From: a virus
Virus record (IMG/VR): IMGVR_UViG_3300025886_003129
Location: 1 to 46,332 of that record
Direction: 5' to 3' (one strand)
Length of the DNA stretch: 46,332 bases
The notes beneath the pieces were generated by a model, which was given only the letters and a program-made list of their open reading frames with translations, had not been told where the DNA came from and searched no databases. Both the position numbers and the translations under genes were made by a program. Shown one piece after another: positions 14,889 through 23,201 of this stretch (the first letter of the stretch is position 1; each line of letters opens with the position of its first letter).

Positions 14889-17334
14889 TTTTATAAACAA
14901 CCTCGCCCTTGATAAGGGAGAACTTTATTGAGTGGTTCTCGGTGAGATCTTTGTTCAGGAGGAGGTTTGAGAGTTGGTTCTCTATGTTTTTTTGAATCAA
15001 TCTTTGTATGGGCCTTGCGCCCATTTTCTCTTTTTCTGCTTGCTCGGATATGTATTTATTTAAAGAAGGAGTTGTAGATATTTTTATATTTTTATTTTTA
15101 AGCTTTTCTTGTATCTTATTCACTTCTAGTTTTGTTATCTTTATTAAGTCTTCTATACTAAAATTATCAAACATAATTATCTCATTTAGTCGATTTAAGA
15201 ACTCCGGCTTGAAGAATACTTTTAGCTCTTCCTTGAGCTTGTCTTTTGCGTGTGATGGAGAGTGTCCAAAGCCTATTGATGGTTTTGTGATTTTTTCGCT
15301 ACCCACATTGCCTGTTAGGATTATTATACAATTATTAAAATTAACCCTGCGACCCGAGTTGTCTGTTACGAACCCCTCTTCAAGAATTTGCAATAATATG
15401 TTTAGAACGTCTGGATGAGCTTTCTCAATTTCATCGAACAGTACAACGCTATAGGGGTTCCTTCTGACCTTTTCTGTCAACTCTCCGCCTTCCTCATACC
15501 CTACGTAGCCGGGAGAAGCGCCAATTAACCTGCTCGCGGAAATTTTCTCTGAGAATTCGCTCATATCTAATTGAATAAGCTTATCCTCTCCTCCGTATAC
15601 GAATTTCGCAATACATTTTGCAGTATGAGTTTTTCCTGTTCCGCTTGCCCCAACCAGCAAGAAGCTGCCTACTGGCTTTTTAGAATCTTGAAGTCCGGAT
15701 TTTGACCTTAGAATTGATTCCGAAATTTCTTTTATAGACTCTTTTTGGCCAATGATTTTTTTATTTAAATCTCTAGCCAAAGAAAGAAGCTTTGTGGATT
15801 CTTTTGTTGACATTTGGCTTACAGGCACACCCGTTCTGGCTGAAATCACTTCAAATATATCACTTTTAGATACTTGTATTTTAGCTTTTATGGTTTTTTT
15901 GGCCCATTTCTCTATCACTCTATCATACTCTTCTAGTAAAAATAACTGCTCATCTTCAACCGTGTTTCTTGATGCTCCAATCATTTCCATATTAGCCTCT
16001 TTCATGCTAAGATCTTCTAGTTGTTTCTCTATCTCTTTTGCCGCGTCAGGCCTTTGAATGTTCTTTATTTTAACTTTCGATCCAGCCTGATCCATGACAT
16101 CTATAGCTTTGTCTGGAAATTGTTTATCAATCATGTACCTGGAGGTCAGTTCAATAATTAAGTCAAGAGTTTCTTCGGGATAATTTATGCTGTGAAATTG
16201 TTCATACTTGTTTTTTATTCCTAAAATAATTTGTTTAGTTTCTTCTGGGCTTGGCTCTCTAACCTTTACAGATTGAAACCTTCTGTCGAGCGCTCCATCC
16301 TTGAGTATAGTCTTCTTGTACTCATCTTGAGTTGTGGCGCCGATACACTTTAGCTCTCCCCTTGCTAATAAGGGTTTAAGCATATTTGCAGCGTCCATTG
16401 AGCCTTCTGCGGCTCCAGCCCCAACAAGAGTATGTATTTCGTCGATAAACAGAATTATGTTTTTGTTTTTTTTAGCTTCATCTATTATGTTTTTTAATCT
16501 CTCTTCGAATTGACCCCTATATTTAGTGCCAGCTATTAAGGATCCTAGATCTAAGGAATATATAATTTTTGCTAGCAGAAAATCAGGAGCTTCAGCTTTA
16601 ACTATTCTTTGCGCTAGGCCTTCAACTATAGCGGTCTTCCCGACGCCAGGCTCGCCAAGCAAGACGGGGTTGTTCTTTGTTCTTCGACATAAAATTTCAC
16701 ATACGTTAGCAATTTCCTCTTCTTTACCTATGATGTTGTCAAATTTTCCTTTGGCGGCTAGGGCGTTAAGGTTTAAGGCGTGTTTTTCTAGGTTTTGCAA
16801 ACTAGTATCTTTTACCTTTGGTTTTGGAGGGTAATAGTGGCTTTCTTTTTTATGCGCCGGGTTTTCTTTGGAGAGGTGCAGGTATTCCCTTACTTCTGAT
16901 ATAATATCCTCCTCTGACGCGTTGAAAGATTTAAAAAAGCTTGGTATGGACGAGCCTTCAAATTTTAACAACGCTAACAACATATGCTCTAGACCTACAT
17001 ATTCGTGATCTAGTTTTTCGCTTATTGATGCTGAAACCTTTAATATTAAATGGAATTCTTCATCAAAAGATGGACTCGTTTCTGATTCAGGGTAAAACTC
17101 TAGGCCATTTAAGTCTTGGGAGAGCGTATGTTCTATTTCGTCTTTTAGCGCAAGCTGATCAATGTTTAATAAATACAATATCTCACTCAGTATCCCTGCG
17201 TTTAATCTTACCATTCCGTAAAACAAATGGTCTATACATACAAATTCACTGTTATATTTTTTTGCAACCTTTTTGGCTTCATTTATCGCTTGCTGCGCAC
17301 GTGGCGTAAAGTTGGGTTTTGGCGTCATCTTCAT
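14869..17334 (-). CDS. clpC-like: ClpC/ClpA-type AAA+ unfoldase, up to 821 aa
   Basis: Two Clp-N repeats (about 1-155) precede two AAA+ modules with Walker A GEPGVGKT (227-234) and GASGTGKT (562-569) and Walker B LFIDEI and VLFDEI. It has a ClpC-like short linker and no ClpB-type long middle domain. The loop IGFG (687-690) lies where ClpA/ClpC/ClpX carry the IGF/L ClpP-binding loop, so it probably docks onto host ClpP. No clpP is seen here. Two starts are possible: 17334, or the ATG two codons downstream at 17328, which would place a GTGTAAAAC element 6 nt before the start. Confidence 0.9.
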   Translation of the reverse strand: MKMTPKPNFTPRAQQAINEAKKVAKKYNSEFVCIDHLFYGMVRLNAGILSEILYLLNIDQLALKDEIEHTLSQDLNGLEFYPESETSPSFDEEFHLILKVSASISEKLDHEYVGLEHMLLALLKFEGSSIPSFFKSFNASEEDIISEVREYLHLSKENPAHKKESHYYPPKPKVKDTSLQNLEKHALNLNALAAKGKFDNIIGKEEEIANVCEILCRRTKNNPVLLGEPGVGKTAIVEGLAQRIVKAEAPDFLLAKIIYSLDLGSLIAGTKYRGQFEERLKNIIDEAKKNKNIILFIDEIHTLVGAGAAEGSMDAANMLKPLLARGELKCIGATTQDEYKKTILKDGALDRRFQSVKVREPSPEETKQIILGIKNKYEQFHSINYPEETLDLIIELTSRYMIDKQFPDKAIDVMDQAGSKVKIKNIQRPDAAKEIEKQLEDLSMKEANMEMIGASRNTVEDEQLFLLEEYDRVIEKWAKKTIKAKIQVSKSDIFEVISARTGVPVSQMSTKESTKLLSLARDLNKKIIGQKESIKEISESILRSKSGLQDSKKPVGSFLLVGASGTGKTHTAKCIAKFVYGGEDKLIQLDMSEFSEKISASRLIGASPGYVGYEEGGELTEKVRRNPYSVVLFDEIEKAHPDVLNILLQILEEGFVTDNSGRRVNFNNCIIILTGNVGSEKITKPSIGFGHSPSHAKDKLKEELKVFFKPEFLNRLNEIIMFDNFSIEDLIKITKLEVNKIQEKLKNKNIKISTTPSLNKYISEQAEKEKMGARPIQRLIQKNIENQLSNLLLNKDLTENHSIKFSLIKGEVVYKIKEEEA

Positions 17335-17343
17335 GTTTTACAC
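17335..17343 (-). promoter_or_regulatory. possible GTGTA-type element before clp-like gene
   Basis: On the - strand GTGTAAAAC abuts the first ATG and lies 6 nt before the second one (17328). It fits the spacing rule only if the second ATG is used. Confidence 0.3.
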
Positions 17344-17348
17344 TCTAT

Positions 17349-19907
17349 TTACTTAACTTCAGACATTTTCATATATATCTTTTCGTCCATAATTTTGATT
17401 GAGTCAAGAAATATTATATCTTCAGCCTTCCTTCCGTAAGCTATTACAATGTTCTTTTTTGTCGGCGCTTTTTGGTTTTTCTCGAAATACCTGTCGTAGA
17501 AATTACCTCTTCTTGAATTTAATAGCATTGCATCCCATTTTCCATTTTCGTCAGACATTGATAGCTTTATATATTTGTTTCCATTCCTTGAGGTAGCTTT
17601 TAAGCAATCAATAACAACACCTATAAATTTACCCCCTTCATCTTTATCCATAAGCTCAAGATCTCTTGAGTCTTTTAAATCTTTATAGAGATCGTTAAAG
17701 CAGCTTTTTAATTTTGAGCTATGACTGTACCCCAATAATTCATTTTCGAAATACCAATTCGCAAACCTTTCGTAAGATTTATTTTTATCATAAATAGATT
17801 TGTAAAGATCATATTTCTTTTTAAATGTCTTAAATCTAGACTCTTTCATTAAGGGTTTTCCGTCGTCCCCAACCATTTCCTGGTTTTTGGCGTCAGCTAT
17901 ACAGTTTAATAACTTATAGTCATATTTTTCTCCAATAAGTATAAAGTTCCTCTTTTCTCTATCTGTTAAAAGGTTAAATGCTTGAGCTTCCAGAGCCATT
18001 AAAGATCTATTTGAGCCCTTGCTTTGAAGCGCTCCGGCCTGACACAAGGCTGACAATATCCCTATATTTAGCCCTGCTTGTTTTGCCGCTAAGAAAATAT
18101 CGTATTTTGTTGGGGTATTGCTGGATCTAAAATCCCTGAGAGACTGTAGGGATTTTTCGCTAACGCCTTTTATGCTATTGAGCCCAAATCTTATATCTTT
18201 ACCTTCTGTCGAGAAGTCCATTTTGGATTTTGCTAAATCAGGGGAAAGAAGTTTGATTCCAAAATTAGACAGCTCTCTTGATATAGAGGCTATTTCTTCT
18301 TGTGGGGCCGGTTCATACTTGGTCATCTTTAGTAGCGACATAAAAAACTCTTGTGGGTAATTAAATTTAAGATAAGCGGTCCACGCGGCTAATGTTGCGT
18401 ATGCCAGCGAGTGAGATTTATTAAAAGAATAGTTTGCGCTATCTTCCGCTACTCTCCATAAAACTTCTCCAACTTCTGTTGGCAGTTCGTTTTCTATTAT
18501 TTTTTGCTGAATTTTCGCTTTCCACGCTGGCATTTGATCGATTTTCTTTTTGCCAACTATCCTTCTCAACTGCTCAGACTCATCCAAGGTAAACCCAACT
18601 TTAACGGCCATCTGCATTAATTGTTCCTGATAAAGAGGTATTCCCCCTGTATAATCCAAAACATCCCTAAAGAATTCGTGAATTACCTGAGGCTCCTCTG
18701 TTTCGGAATATTTAACATAATCACCCAGAAAGTCTAAAGCTCCCGGTCTTCCAATCGCAACCACGGCACTTAACTGCTCAAGGCTCTTTGGCTTGATTTT
18801 TTTACAGACCTTAAAATTTGTATCCGATTCGAGCTGAAACAACCCATGAGGGCTTTTTAAAGACTGCAGGGGTTTAAAAATTTTAGGATCATTGAGGTCC
18901 ATTTTTGATATGTCTTCGCCAATAGTTTTACATACATCATAAATAACGCTCAAGGTTCTTAGGCCCAAAATATCAAATTTAACCATTAGTTCTGAGACCC
19001 AGTTCATATCATAGCCGGTTACTAGGTTTCCGTCGTTTGTTTTTTGAACAGGGCAAATGTCAGTTATAGTGCTATGCGAAATAGCTATTCCACTAGGATG
19101 AACTCCTGTGTTTTTGTTTAAACCTTCAAGCTTCAAGGCGATTTCAAAAGTTTCGGAGTTTTCAGAAGCCCAATCTGCAAATTTTTCGCTTTCTTGTATC
19201 GCTGAAAGTAGCGGCAATACTACGCCAAACTTTTTAGGTATTGTTGTGCTAATAAGATTAACATCTTGTTCGCTAAGTTCTCCTACTATTTTGCCGCATT
19301 CCTTAACGCACAACTTACCGCTTAAAGTATTAAGGGTTAATATTTTAGCTGTTCGAGAGGGATGTTTTCTTTCGATATATTCTATGACTTCAACTCTTCT
19401 TTCATAAGCTATGTCGTTGTCAACGTCTGCAAGAAGGCTTCCGTCTAGAAATGTTATTCCTTCTTGAATCGTTTTCTTTGCTCGGCTTTTAGAGACAAAT
19501 CTTTCAAAAAACAAATTGTACTTAACGGGGTCTACGTCTGTAACGCCAATTAAATAAAGAACAAGTGAGCCTGCTGCAGACCCTCTGCCTGGGCCAGTAG
19601 GTATATCTTTTTCGTGACAAAAGTTAATTATATCCCAATTTAATAAAATATAATCAATAAAACCCAGTTCTTCTAATATTTTTAATTCTGATTTTGCGCG
19701 ATCAAAATAATCTTTTTTATTTTTGTATTTATCTATTCCCTTATCGTATACTCCTTTGTGACATAGCTTACGAAGGAAGTCGTAATTAGATATAGCGCTA
19801 TCCGCTTCCAGCATATCATAATATTTTTGTTCAATTTCAATCTCAGGCAGTCTTACGCCTGGAGGGCAGCACTCCTTGTAATCTGTAAATTGATCCGTAA
19901 AGCTCAT
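17349..19907 (-). CDS. dnaE-like: DNA polymerase III alpha, polymerase part (DnaE without PHP domain)
   Basis: Conserved DnaE elements are visible in order: PTGPGRGSAAGSLVLYLIGVTDVDP, FERFVSK, the catalytic pair in ADVDND, NTGVHPSGIAIS, KFDILGLRTL with the third Asp, GRPGALDF, YQEQLMQMA, KSHSLAYATLAAW, and a C-terminal OB-fold-like region. The N-terminal PHP domain is absent and is encoded separately at 21040-21807. The start is taken as the ATG at 19907, because it forms an ATGA overlap with the upstream exonuclease stop and follows GGAGAT; an ATG five codons upstream (19922) is possible. About 852 aa. Confidence 0.9.
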   Translation of the reverse strand: MSFTDQFTDYKECCPPGVRLPEIEIEQKYYDMLEADSAISNYDFLRKLCHKGVYDKGIDKYKNKKDYFDRAKSELKILEELGFIDYILLNWDIINFCHEKDIPTGPGRGSAAGSLVLYLIGVTDVDPVKYNLFFERFVSKSRAKKTIQEGITFLDGSLLADVDNDIAYERRVEVIEYIERKHPSRTAKILTLNTLSGKLCVKECGKIVGELSEQDVNLISTTIPKKFGVVLPLLSAIQESEKFADWASENSETFEIALKLEGLNKNTGVHPSGIAISHSTITDICPVQKTNDGNLVTGYDMNWVSELMVKFDILGLRTLSVIYDVCKTIGEDISKMDLNDPKIFKPLQSLKSPHGLFQLESDTNFKVCKKIKPKSLEQLSAVVAIGRPGALDFLGDYVKYSETEEPQVIHEFFRDVLDYTGGIPLYQEQLMQMAVKVGFTLDESEQLRRIVGKKKIDQMPAWKAKIQQKIIENELPTEVGEVLWRVAEDSANYSFNKSHSLAYATLAAWTAYLKFNYPQEFFMSLLKMTKYEPAPQEEIASISRELSNFGIKLLSPDLAKSKMDFSTEGKDIRFGLNSIKGVSEKSLQSLRDFRSSNTPTKYDIFLAAKQAGLNIGILSALCQAGALQSKGSNRSLMALEAQAFNLLTDREKRNFILIGEKYDYKLLNCIADAKNQEMVGDDGKPLMKESRFKTFKKKYDLYKSIYDKNKSYERFANWYFENELLGYSHSSKLKSCFNDLYKDLKDSRDLELMDKDEGGKFIGVVIDCLKATSRNGNKYIKLSMSDENGKWDAMLLNSRRGNFYDRYFEKNQKAPTKKNIVIAYGRKAEDIIFLDSIKIMDEKIYMKMSEVK

Positions 19908-20551
19908 ACTTCTATCTCCCATATCATTTTCTTAAAAACTTCATAATTAACTCTAATATCATATAATGCGTCATGTAATTTGGTTGCGTCGAAAGGGACA
20001 TCAAAGTCCTTGCAGCACTGTTTAAGGTTGCAGGAAAGCCCTCTTTCTATTAAATGGTTCAATCTGTACTGCCAGGATAGGAAGTCGTCTTCATTATTTA
20101 ATTTAATTTGTTTTTTCAAGGCTTTTGCTAAAGATAGAGTATCTACTAAGTTGTTCATGTATGAAAAGTCTGATTTTGCTTTCGGGTTGATTAGTTTTCT
20201 GTGAAGGTTGTGCATGTATACGTCAAAGCCTAATAAGTTATGCCCCACTTTAATGTAAGAATCATCATATAGGTATTTTTCAAAATTGTCAAGAGCTAAT
20301 TGTGGGTCCACGGCGTTCTTTTTATATTTTGCCTGGGTAAAGCCTGTAATTTTTGCAGCCTCCGGAGATACCCTAAGGTCGTCCCACTTGAGCCAGTAGT
20401 CTTTTTCCTCTATAACTTTATTGTTTTCTATCACAAGAAAGGCTAGCTGCCATGGCTTGTTGTGTCCAGAAATTAAGTTTAAATTACAGGTTTCGTAATC
20501 AAAAAGTAAATATTTTTGTTTGTTTTTAAATCTCAGTAGCTGTTCCTTCAT
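19904..20551 (-). CDS. DnaQ-like 3'-5' exonuclease (proofreading), 215 aa
   Basis: DEDDh exonuclease motifs are visible: LLFDYETCN (motif I), KVGHNLLGFDVYMHNL (motif II region) and LHDALYDIRVNYEVFKKM (motif III, His-x4-Asp). It is coupled to the polymerase gene by an ATGA overlap and overlaps the SET gene start-to-stop by 26 nt. It probably supplies proofreading for the adjacent polymerase. Confidence 0.85.
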   Translation of the reverse strand: MKEQLLRFKNKQKYLLFDYETCNLNLISGHNKPWQLAFLVIENNKVIEEKDYWLKWDDLRVSPEAAKITGFTQAKYKKNAVDPQLALDNFEKYLYDDSYIKVGHNLLGFDVYMHNLHRKLINPKAKSDFSYMNNLVDTLSLAKALKKQIKLNNEDDFLSWQYRLNHLIERGLSCNLKQCCKDFDVPFDATKLHDALYDIRVNYEVFKKMIWEIEV

Positions 20552-21050
20552 TATCTTTCCAGTATTGGTCTCCGTAGTTTATTAATAATTCTTCTCCTTT
20601 TTTTATTTCTTTATTTGCTGTATATTCAAATATCATATTTTCTATGTCAACTTCATAGTCTATGTTGTTGTTTTTTGCGTGGTTGTATATCATTCCATTT
20701 CCTAGTACCGTTGCTGAATTAAAAAGCTTATTAATATCTTCGTAGCCCAAGTCTTTTAGGAAGTTTTTTAAATGCTCTGTGATTTCTTCGTCTTCAAACA
20801 TTGAAAGAAGTTGAACTTTAAAGGAAATTTTTTCGTTTTCTTCTTTGGATAAATTTTTATCAAAAAATATATTAAACGCGAACCTCGCCAACTCTTTATC
20901 TTGCATTTCTTTCATGCATCCAGATACTATAAAATGACACTGCTCTACTAACTCTCCTTTGTTGATGTTTTCTGCGGCAAAAACGCCTCTGCCTTTGATT
21001 TTTGATTTGTCAACATATATCTTATTGGGTTGTATTAGTTTATACTGCAT
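20526..21050 (-). CDS. SET-domain protein (putative lysine methyltransferase), 174 aa
   Basis: The SET fold is recognisable: KGRGVFAAENINKGELVE at the N-terminus, GNGMIYNHAKNNNIDYEV with the NH motif, and KEIKKGEELLINYGDQYW at the end. The start is chosen at ATG 21050 because AAGGAG lies 7 nt upstream; a longer frame from 21089 lacks this. It overlaps the PHP gene by 11 nt. SET proteins methylate lysines, usually on histones or ribosomal proteins; the target here is unknown. It sits between the two halves of a split DNA polymerase. Confidence 0.85.
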   Translation of the reverse strand: MQYKLIQPNKIYVDKSKIKGRGVFAAENINKGELVEQCHFIVSGCMKEMQDKELARFAFNIFFDKNLSKEENEKISFKVQLLSMFEDEEITEHLKNFLKDLGYEDINKLFNSATVLGNGMIYNHAKNNNIDYEVDIENMIFEYTANKEIKKGEELLINYGDQYWKDNEGTATEI

Positions 21051-21807
21051 TTTTTTGCTCCTTCCAGCTTTCAAAGCAAAACTCATCACTTCCGAAATGA
21101 TCTAAGTTCGGCTTCGATAGGGTTTTATTTCCAAAGGTTCTTCCTGTAATGCATTTGTATGTTTGAAGCGCAGATACATCCTTCTTCTTTCTGTAGTAAA
21201 TGCTTTTAACCATTTCTGTTTTGCATTTACTTTCTTCTGCGAATTTAATAACTCTAGATCTTAATAGTAGGTCAAAGGGTAGGCTGTTATTTTCTATAAA
21301 ATATACCGGCTTTGTGAAAGAAAAGTTGGGTGTGCAATTTGCAAATTTTATATTATTATTAAATATAAACGAATCGTAGAAGGGGATTGCCAGTATTAAT
21401 TTTTTATTATCCCAGTGTTTTTTCAATATCTTTTCGTCCACCGAATTAAACGCCTCCGAGAAAGCTTCGCTATATATCGAGTTTAGCAACCCGCATCCTT
21501 CAGAGTTCTTTGCAAAAATAACTATTTTATGTCTGGATTTTACAGACTCTTCTTTTGGGTTTAATTTTGAATCCTCGCACATATCTATTCGCAGCCCGAA
21601 AACCAATTTTATATCCATTGATTCGGATACTTTTTTCGCTTGAAGAAATCCTGTTAGAGAGTCTTCTACTAATACAACCTCTTTTAGGTTGTTGTCTTGA
21701 GCTATAGAAAAAATACTATCTGTTTTGCTGTCATCTAGTGACGATGGATTGTTTAGAGTTAGTATGCTTTTCCCTATTGAAAAATGGCTTTTGAATAATG
21801 GTATCAT
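21040..21807 (-). CDS. PHP-domain part of split DNA polymerase III alpha, 255 aa
   Basis: The N-terminus (PLFKSHFSIGKSIL) and following alternating strands and helices (FSIAQDNNLKEVVLVEDSLTGF, IKLVFGLRI) follow the PHP layout of DnaE. The C-terminal part (ALQTYKCITGRTFGNKTL ... FGSDEFCFESWKEQ) matches the DnaE stretch that joins PHP to palm. The usual HxH metal pair is degraded (one His), so it may be catalytically dead. A strong sigma70-type promoter begins the transcript. The polymerase gene follows two genes later. Confidence 0.7.
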   Translation of the reverse strand: MIPLFKSHFSIGKSILTLNNPSSLDDSKTDSIFSIAQDNNLKEVVLVEDSLTGFLQAKKVSESMDIKLVFGLRIDMCEDSKLNPKEESVKSRHKIVIFAKNSEGCGLLNSIYSEAFSEAFNSVDEKILKKHWDNKKLILAIPFYDSFIFNNNIKFANCTPNFSFTKPVYFIENNSLPFDLLLRSRVIKFAEESKCKTEMVKSIYYRKKKDVSALQTYKCITGRTFGNKTLSKPNLDHFGSDEFCFESWKEQKNAV

Positions 21808-21814
21808 GTGAAGT

Positions 21815-21843
21815 ATTTTACCAGAATTTCATTAAGTTGTCAA
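21815..21843 (-). promoter_or_regulatory. sigma70-type promoter of the polymerase operon
   Basis: On the - strand: TTGACA (21843-21838), 17-nt spacer, TAAAAT (21820-21815), then 7 nt to the ATG at 21807. The predicted transcription start is at or next to the A of the start codon. Confidence 0.85.
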
Positions 21844-21860
21844 CACTAAACTTATAAACA

Positions 21861-21883
21861 AAAAAACCGCTATTAGCGGTTTT
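21861..21883 (-). terminator. bidirectional-looking terminator after the DUF1501 cassette boundary
   Basis: AAAACCGC (21863-21870) and GCGGTTTT (21876-21883) form an 8-bp stem with loop TATTA. On the - strand it is followed by a T-run, so it ends messages from 21902-25346. Confidence 0.8.
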
Positions 21884-21901
21884 AGTGGGTTGTTTTAATT
21901 A

Positions 21902-23200
21902 TTAATTAAGTATATCAAACAAGGGCTTTCCGTCGTGGGCCACTTTAAATGGCCTGCCGGAGGGAGATGTTTGTATTTTATTTAAGGGTAGCCCCATGGC
22001 ATATGCTATAGTTGCATTTAACGATGCCGGGTCAATAAATTTACCCTCGGCTGGGTTTCTGCCTAGCTCATCCATTTTTCCGTAGACTGTCCCCCCTTTA
22101 ATTCCCCCACCAGCAAGAAAAGCTGTAAATCCATAGGGCCAATGATCTCTTCCGTCGCGCTCATTTATCTTAGGCGTCCTGCCAAATTCTGAGGTTAAAA
22201 CAACCATGGTTTCTTTAAGCAGTCCACGCATTTCAAGATCAATTAAAAGAGCGCTTAGAGCTTTATCAATATCTGCGCAATTGTCCGCAACAGATTCAAA
22301 GTTGTTATCGTGGGTGTCCCACCCTCCTCGACTAACTTCTACATAACGAACTTGATTTTCTATTAAACGACGAGCAAGCAAGCATCCCTGCCCGAAGTTA
22401 GTTTTTCCATAAAGTTCGTGCATTGACTCTGGCTCAAGAGTTATATCAAAAGCTTTTAAGTCCTCGCTTCGCATGAGTTTGACCGCGTCTTTATAAAGAT
22501 CAGAGTAAGCTCGAACCTGCTTCTGGTCATATTGATTAAGGTAAGAGGAATTCATTTTTTGAGCCATAGATAAACGACCCCCAAATCGATTTTGATCAAT
22601 ATAGTCTGCAAGCTTACTGTTTGCTAGGCCACTGCTTGGGTTGCCTATTGGGAGGGGTCCAAATTTAGACTCAAGAAATCCAGCTCCTGCTGGATTAGAT
22701 CCGATTTGCACATTGGATGGGATAGTGCTATTGATTGCTCCCGAAAGTTTTGATACCCAGCTTCCGAATGTAGGGTGGGCAATGGTACCTCGCTTTAAAT
22801 AGCTTGTATGCATCAAGTAACTCGCTTGTTCGTGGGCTCCTTGACTTGTTGACATTGTTCGAATAATTGCAGCATTATGCATATGTTTTGCGGTTAACGG
22901 AAGATTCTCAGAAAGAATAACCCCATCAGCAGAAGTCGGAATAGATTTTGTTGGGCCTTGTATCTCTGGCACATCTGGGTTTGTTCCAAATGTATCGAGA
23001 TGAGACATCGCTCCACTCATATTTAAGTAAATAACATAACGGGCGGTAGCGGGCCTAGGGCCAGTAGTAAAAGCTTCAGCGCTGTTATGGATATAAGAAC
23101 CAGCCATTGGTAGGAGCCCAACTCCGAGACACGCCTTTGCCGCGCTTGCAATAAACTCTCTTCTTTTTAATTCGTCTAATTTTTCGATATTTGTTTTCAT
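21902..23200 (-). CDS. DUF1501 protein with Tat-type signal, about 432 aa
   Basis: KRREFIASAAKACLGVG near the N-terminus is a twin-arginine export signal. DUF1501 hallmarks are present and intact: NMSGAMSHLDTFG, RGGWDTHDNNF, LTSEFGRTPKINERDGRDHWP and LAGGGIKGGTVYG, which carry the metal-binding residues of this alkaline-phosphatase/sulfatase-like family. The family is abundant in Planctomycetes and Verrucomicrobia and usually sits beside DUF1549/DUF1553 genes, as here. The start ATG at 23200 is one base after the upstream stop; a TTG at 23212 is less likely. Substrate unknown. Confidence 0.9.
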   Translation of the reverse strand: MKTNIEKLDELKRREFIASAAKACLGVGLLPMAGSYIHNSAEAFTTGPRPATARYVIYLNMSGAMSHLDTFGTNPDVPEIQGPTKSIPTSADGVILSENLPLTAKHMHNAAIIRTMSTSQGAHEQASYLMHTSYLKRGTIAHPTFGSWVSKLSGAINSTIPSNVQIGSNPAGAGFLESKFGPLPIGNPSSGLANSKLADYIDQNRFGGRLSMAQKMNSSYLNQYDQKQVRAYSDLYKDAVKLMRSEDLKAFDITLEPESMHELYGKTNFGQGCLLARRLIENQVRYVEVSRGGWDTHDNNFESVADNCADIDKALSALLIDLEMRGLLKETMVVLTSEFGRTPKINERDGRDHWPYGFTAFLAGGGIKGGTVYGKMDELGRNPAEGKFIDPASLNATIAYAMGLPLNKIQTSPSGRPFKVAHDGKPLFDILN

Positions 23201-23201
23201 T

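Noticed and set aside
21040-21089. Longer N-terminus of the SET protein (start at 21089)
   Set aside because: The extra 13 residues lie wholly inside the PHP gene, while ATG 21050 has a proper Shine-Dalgarno.
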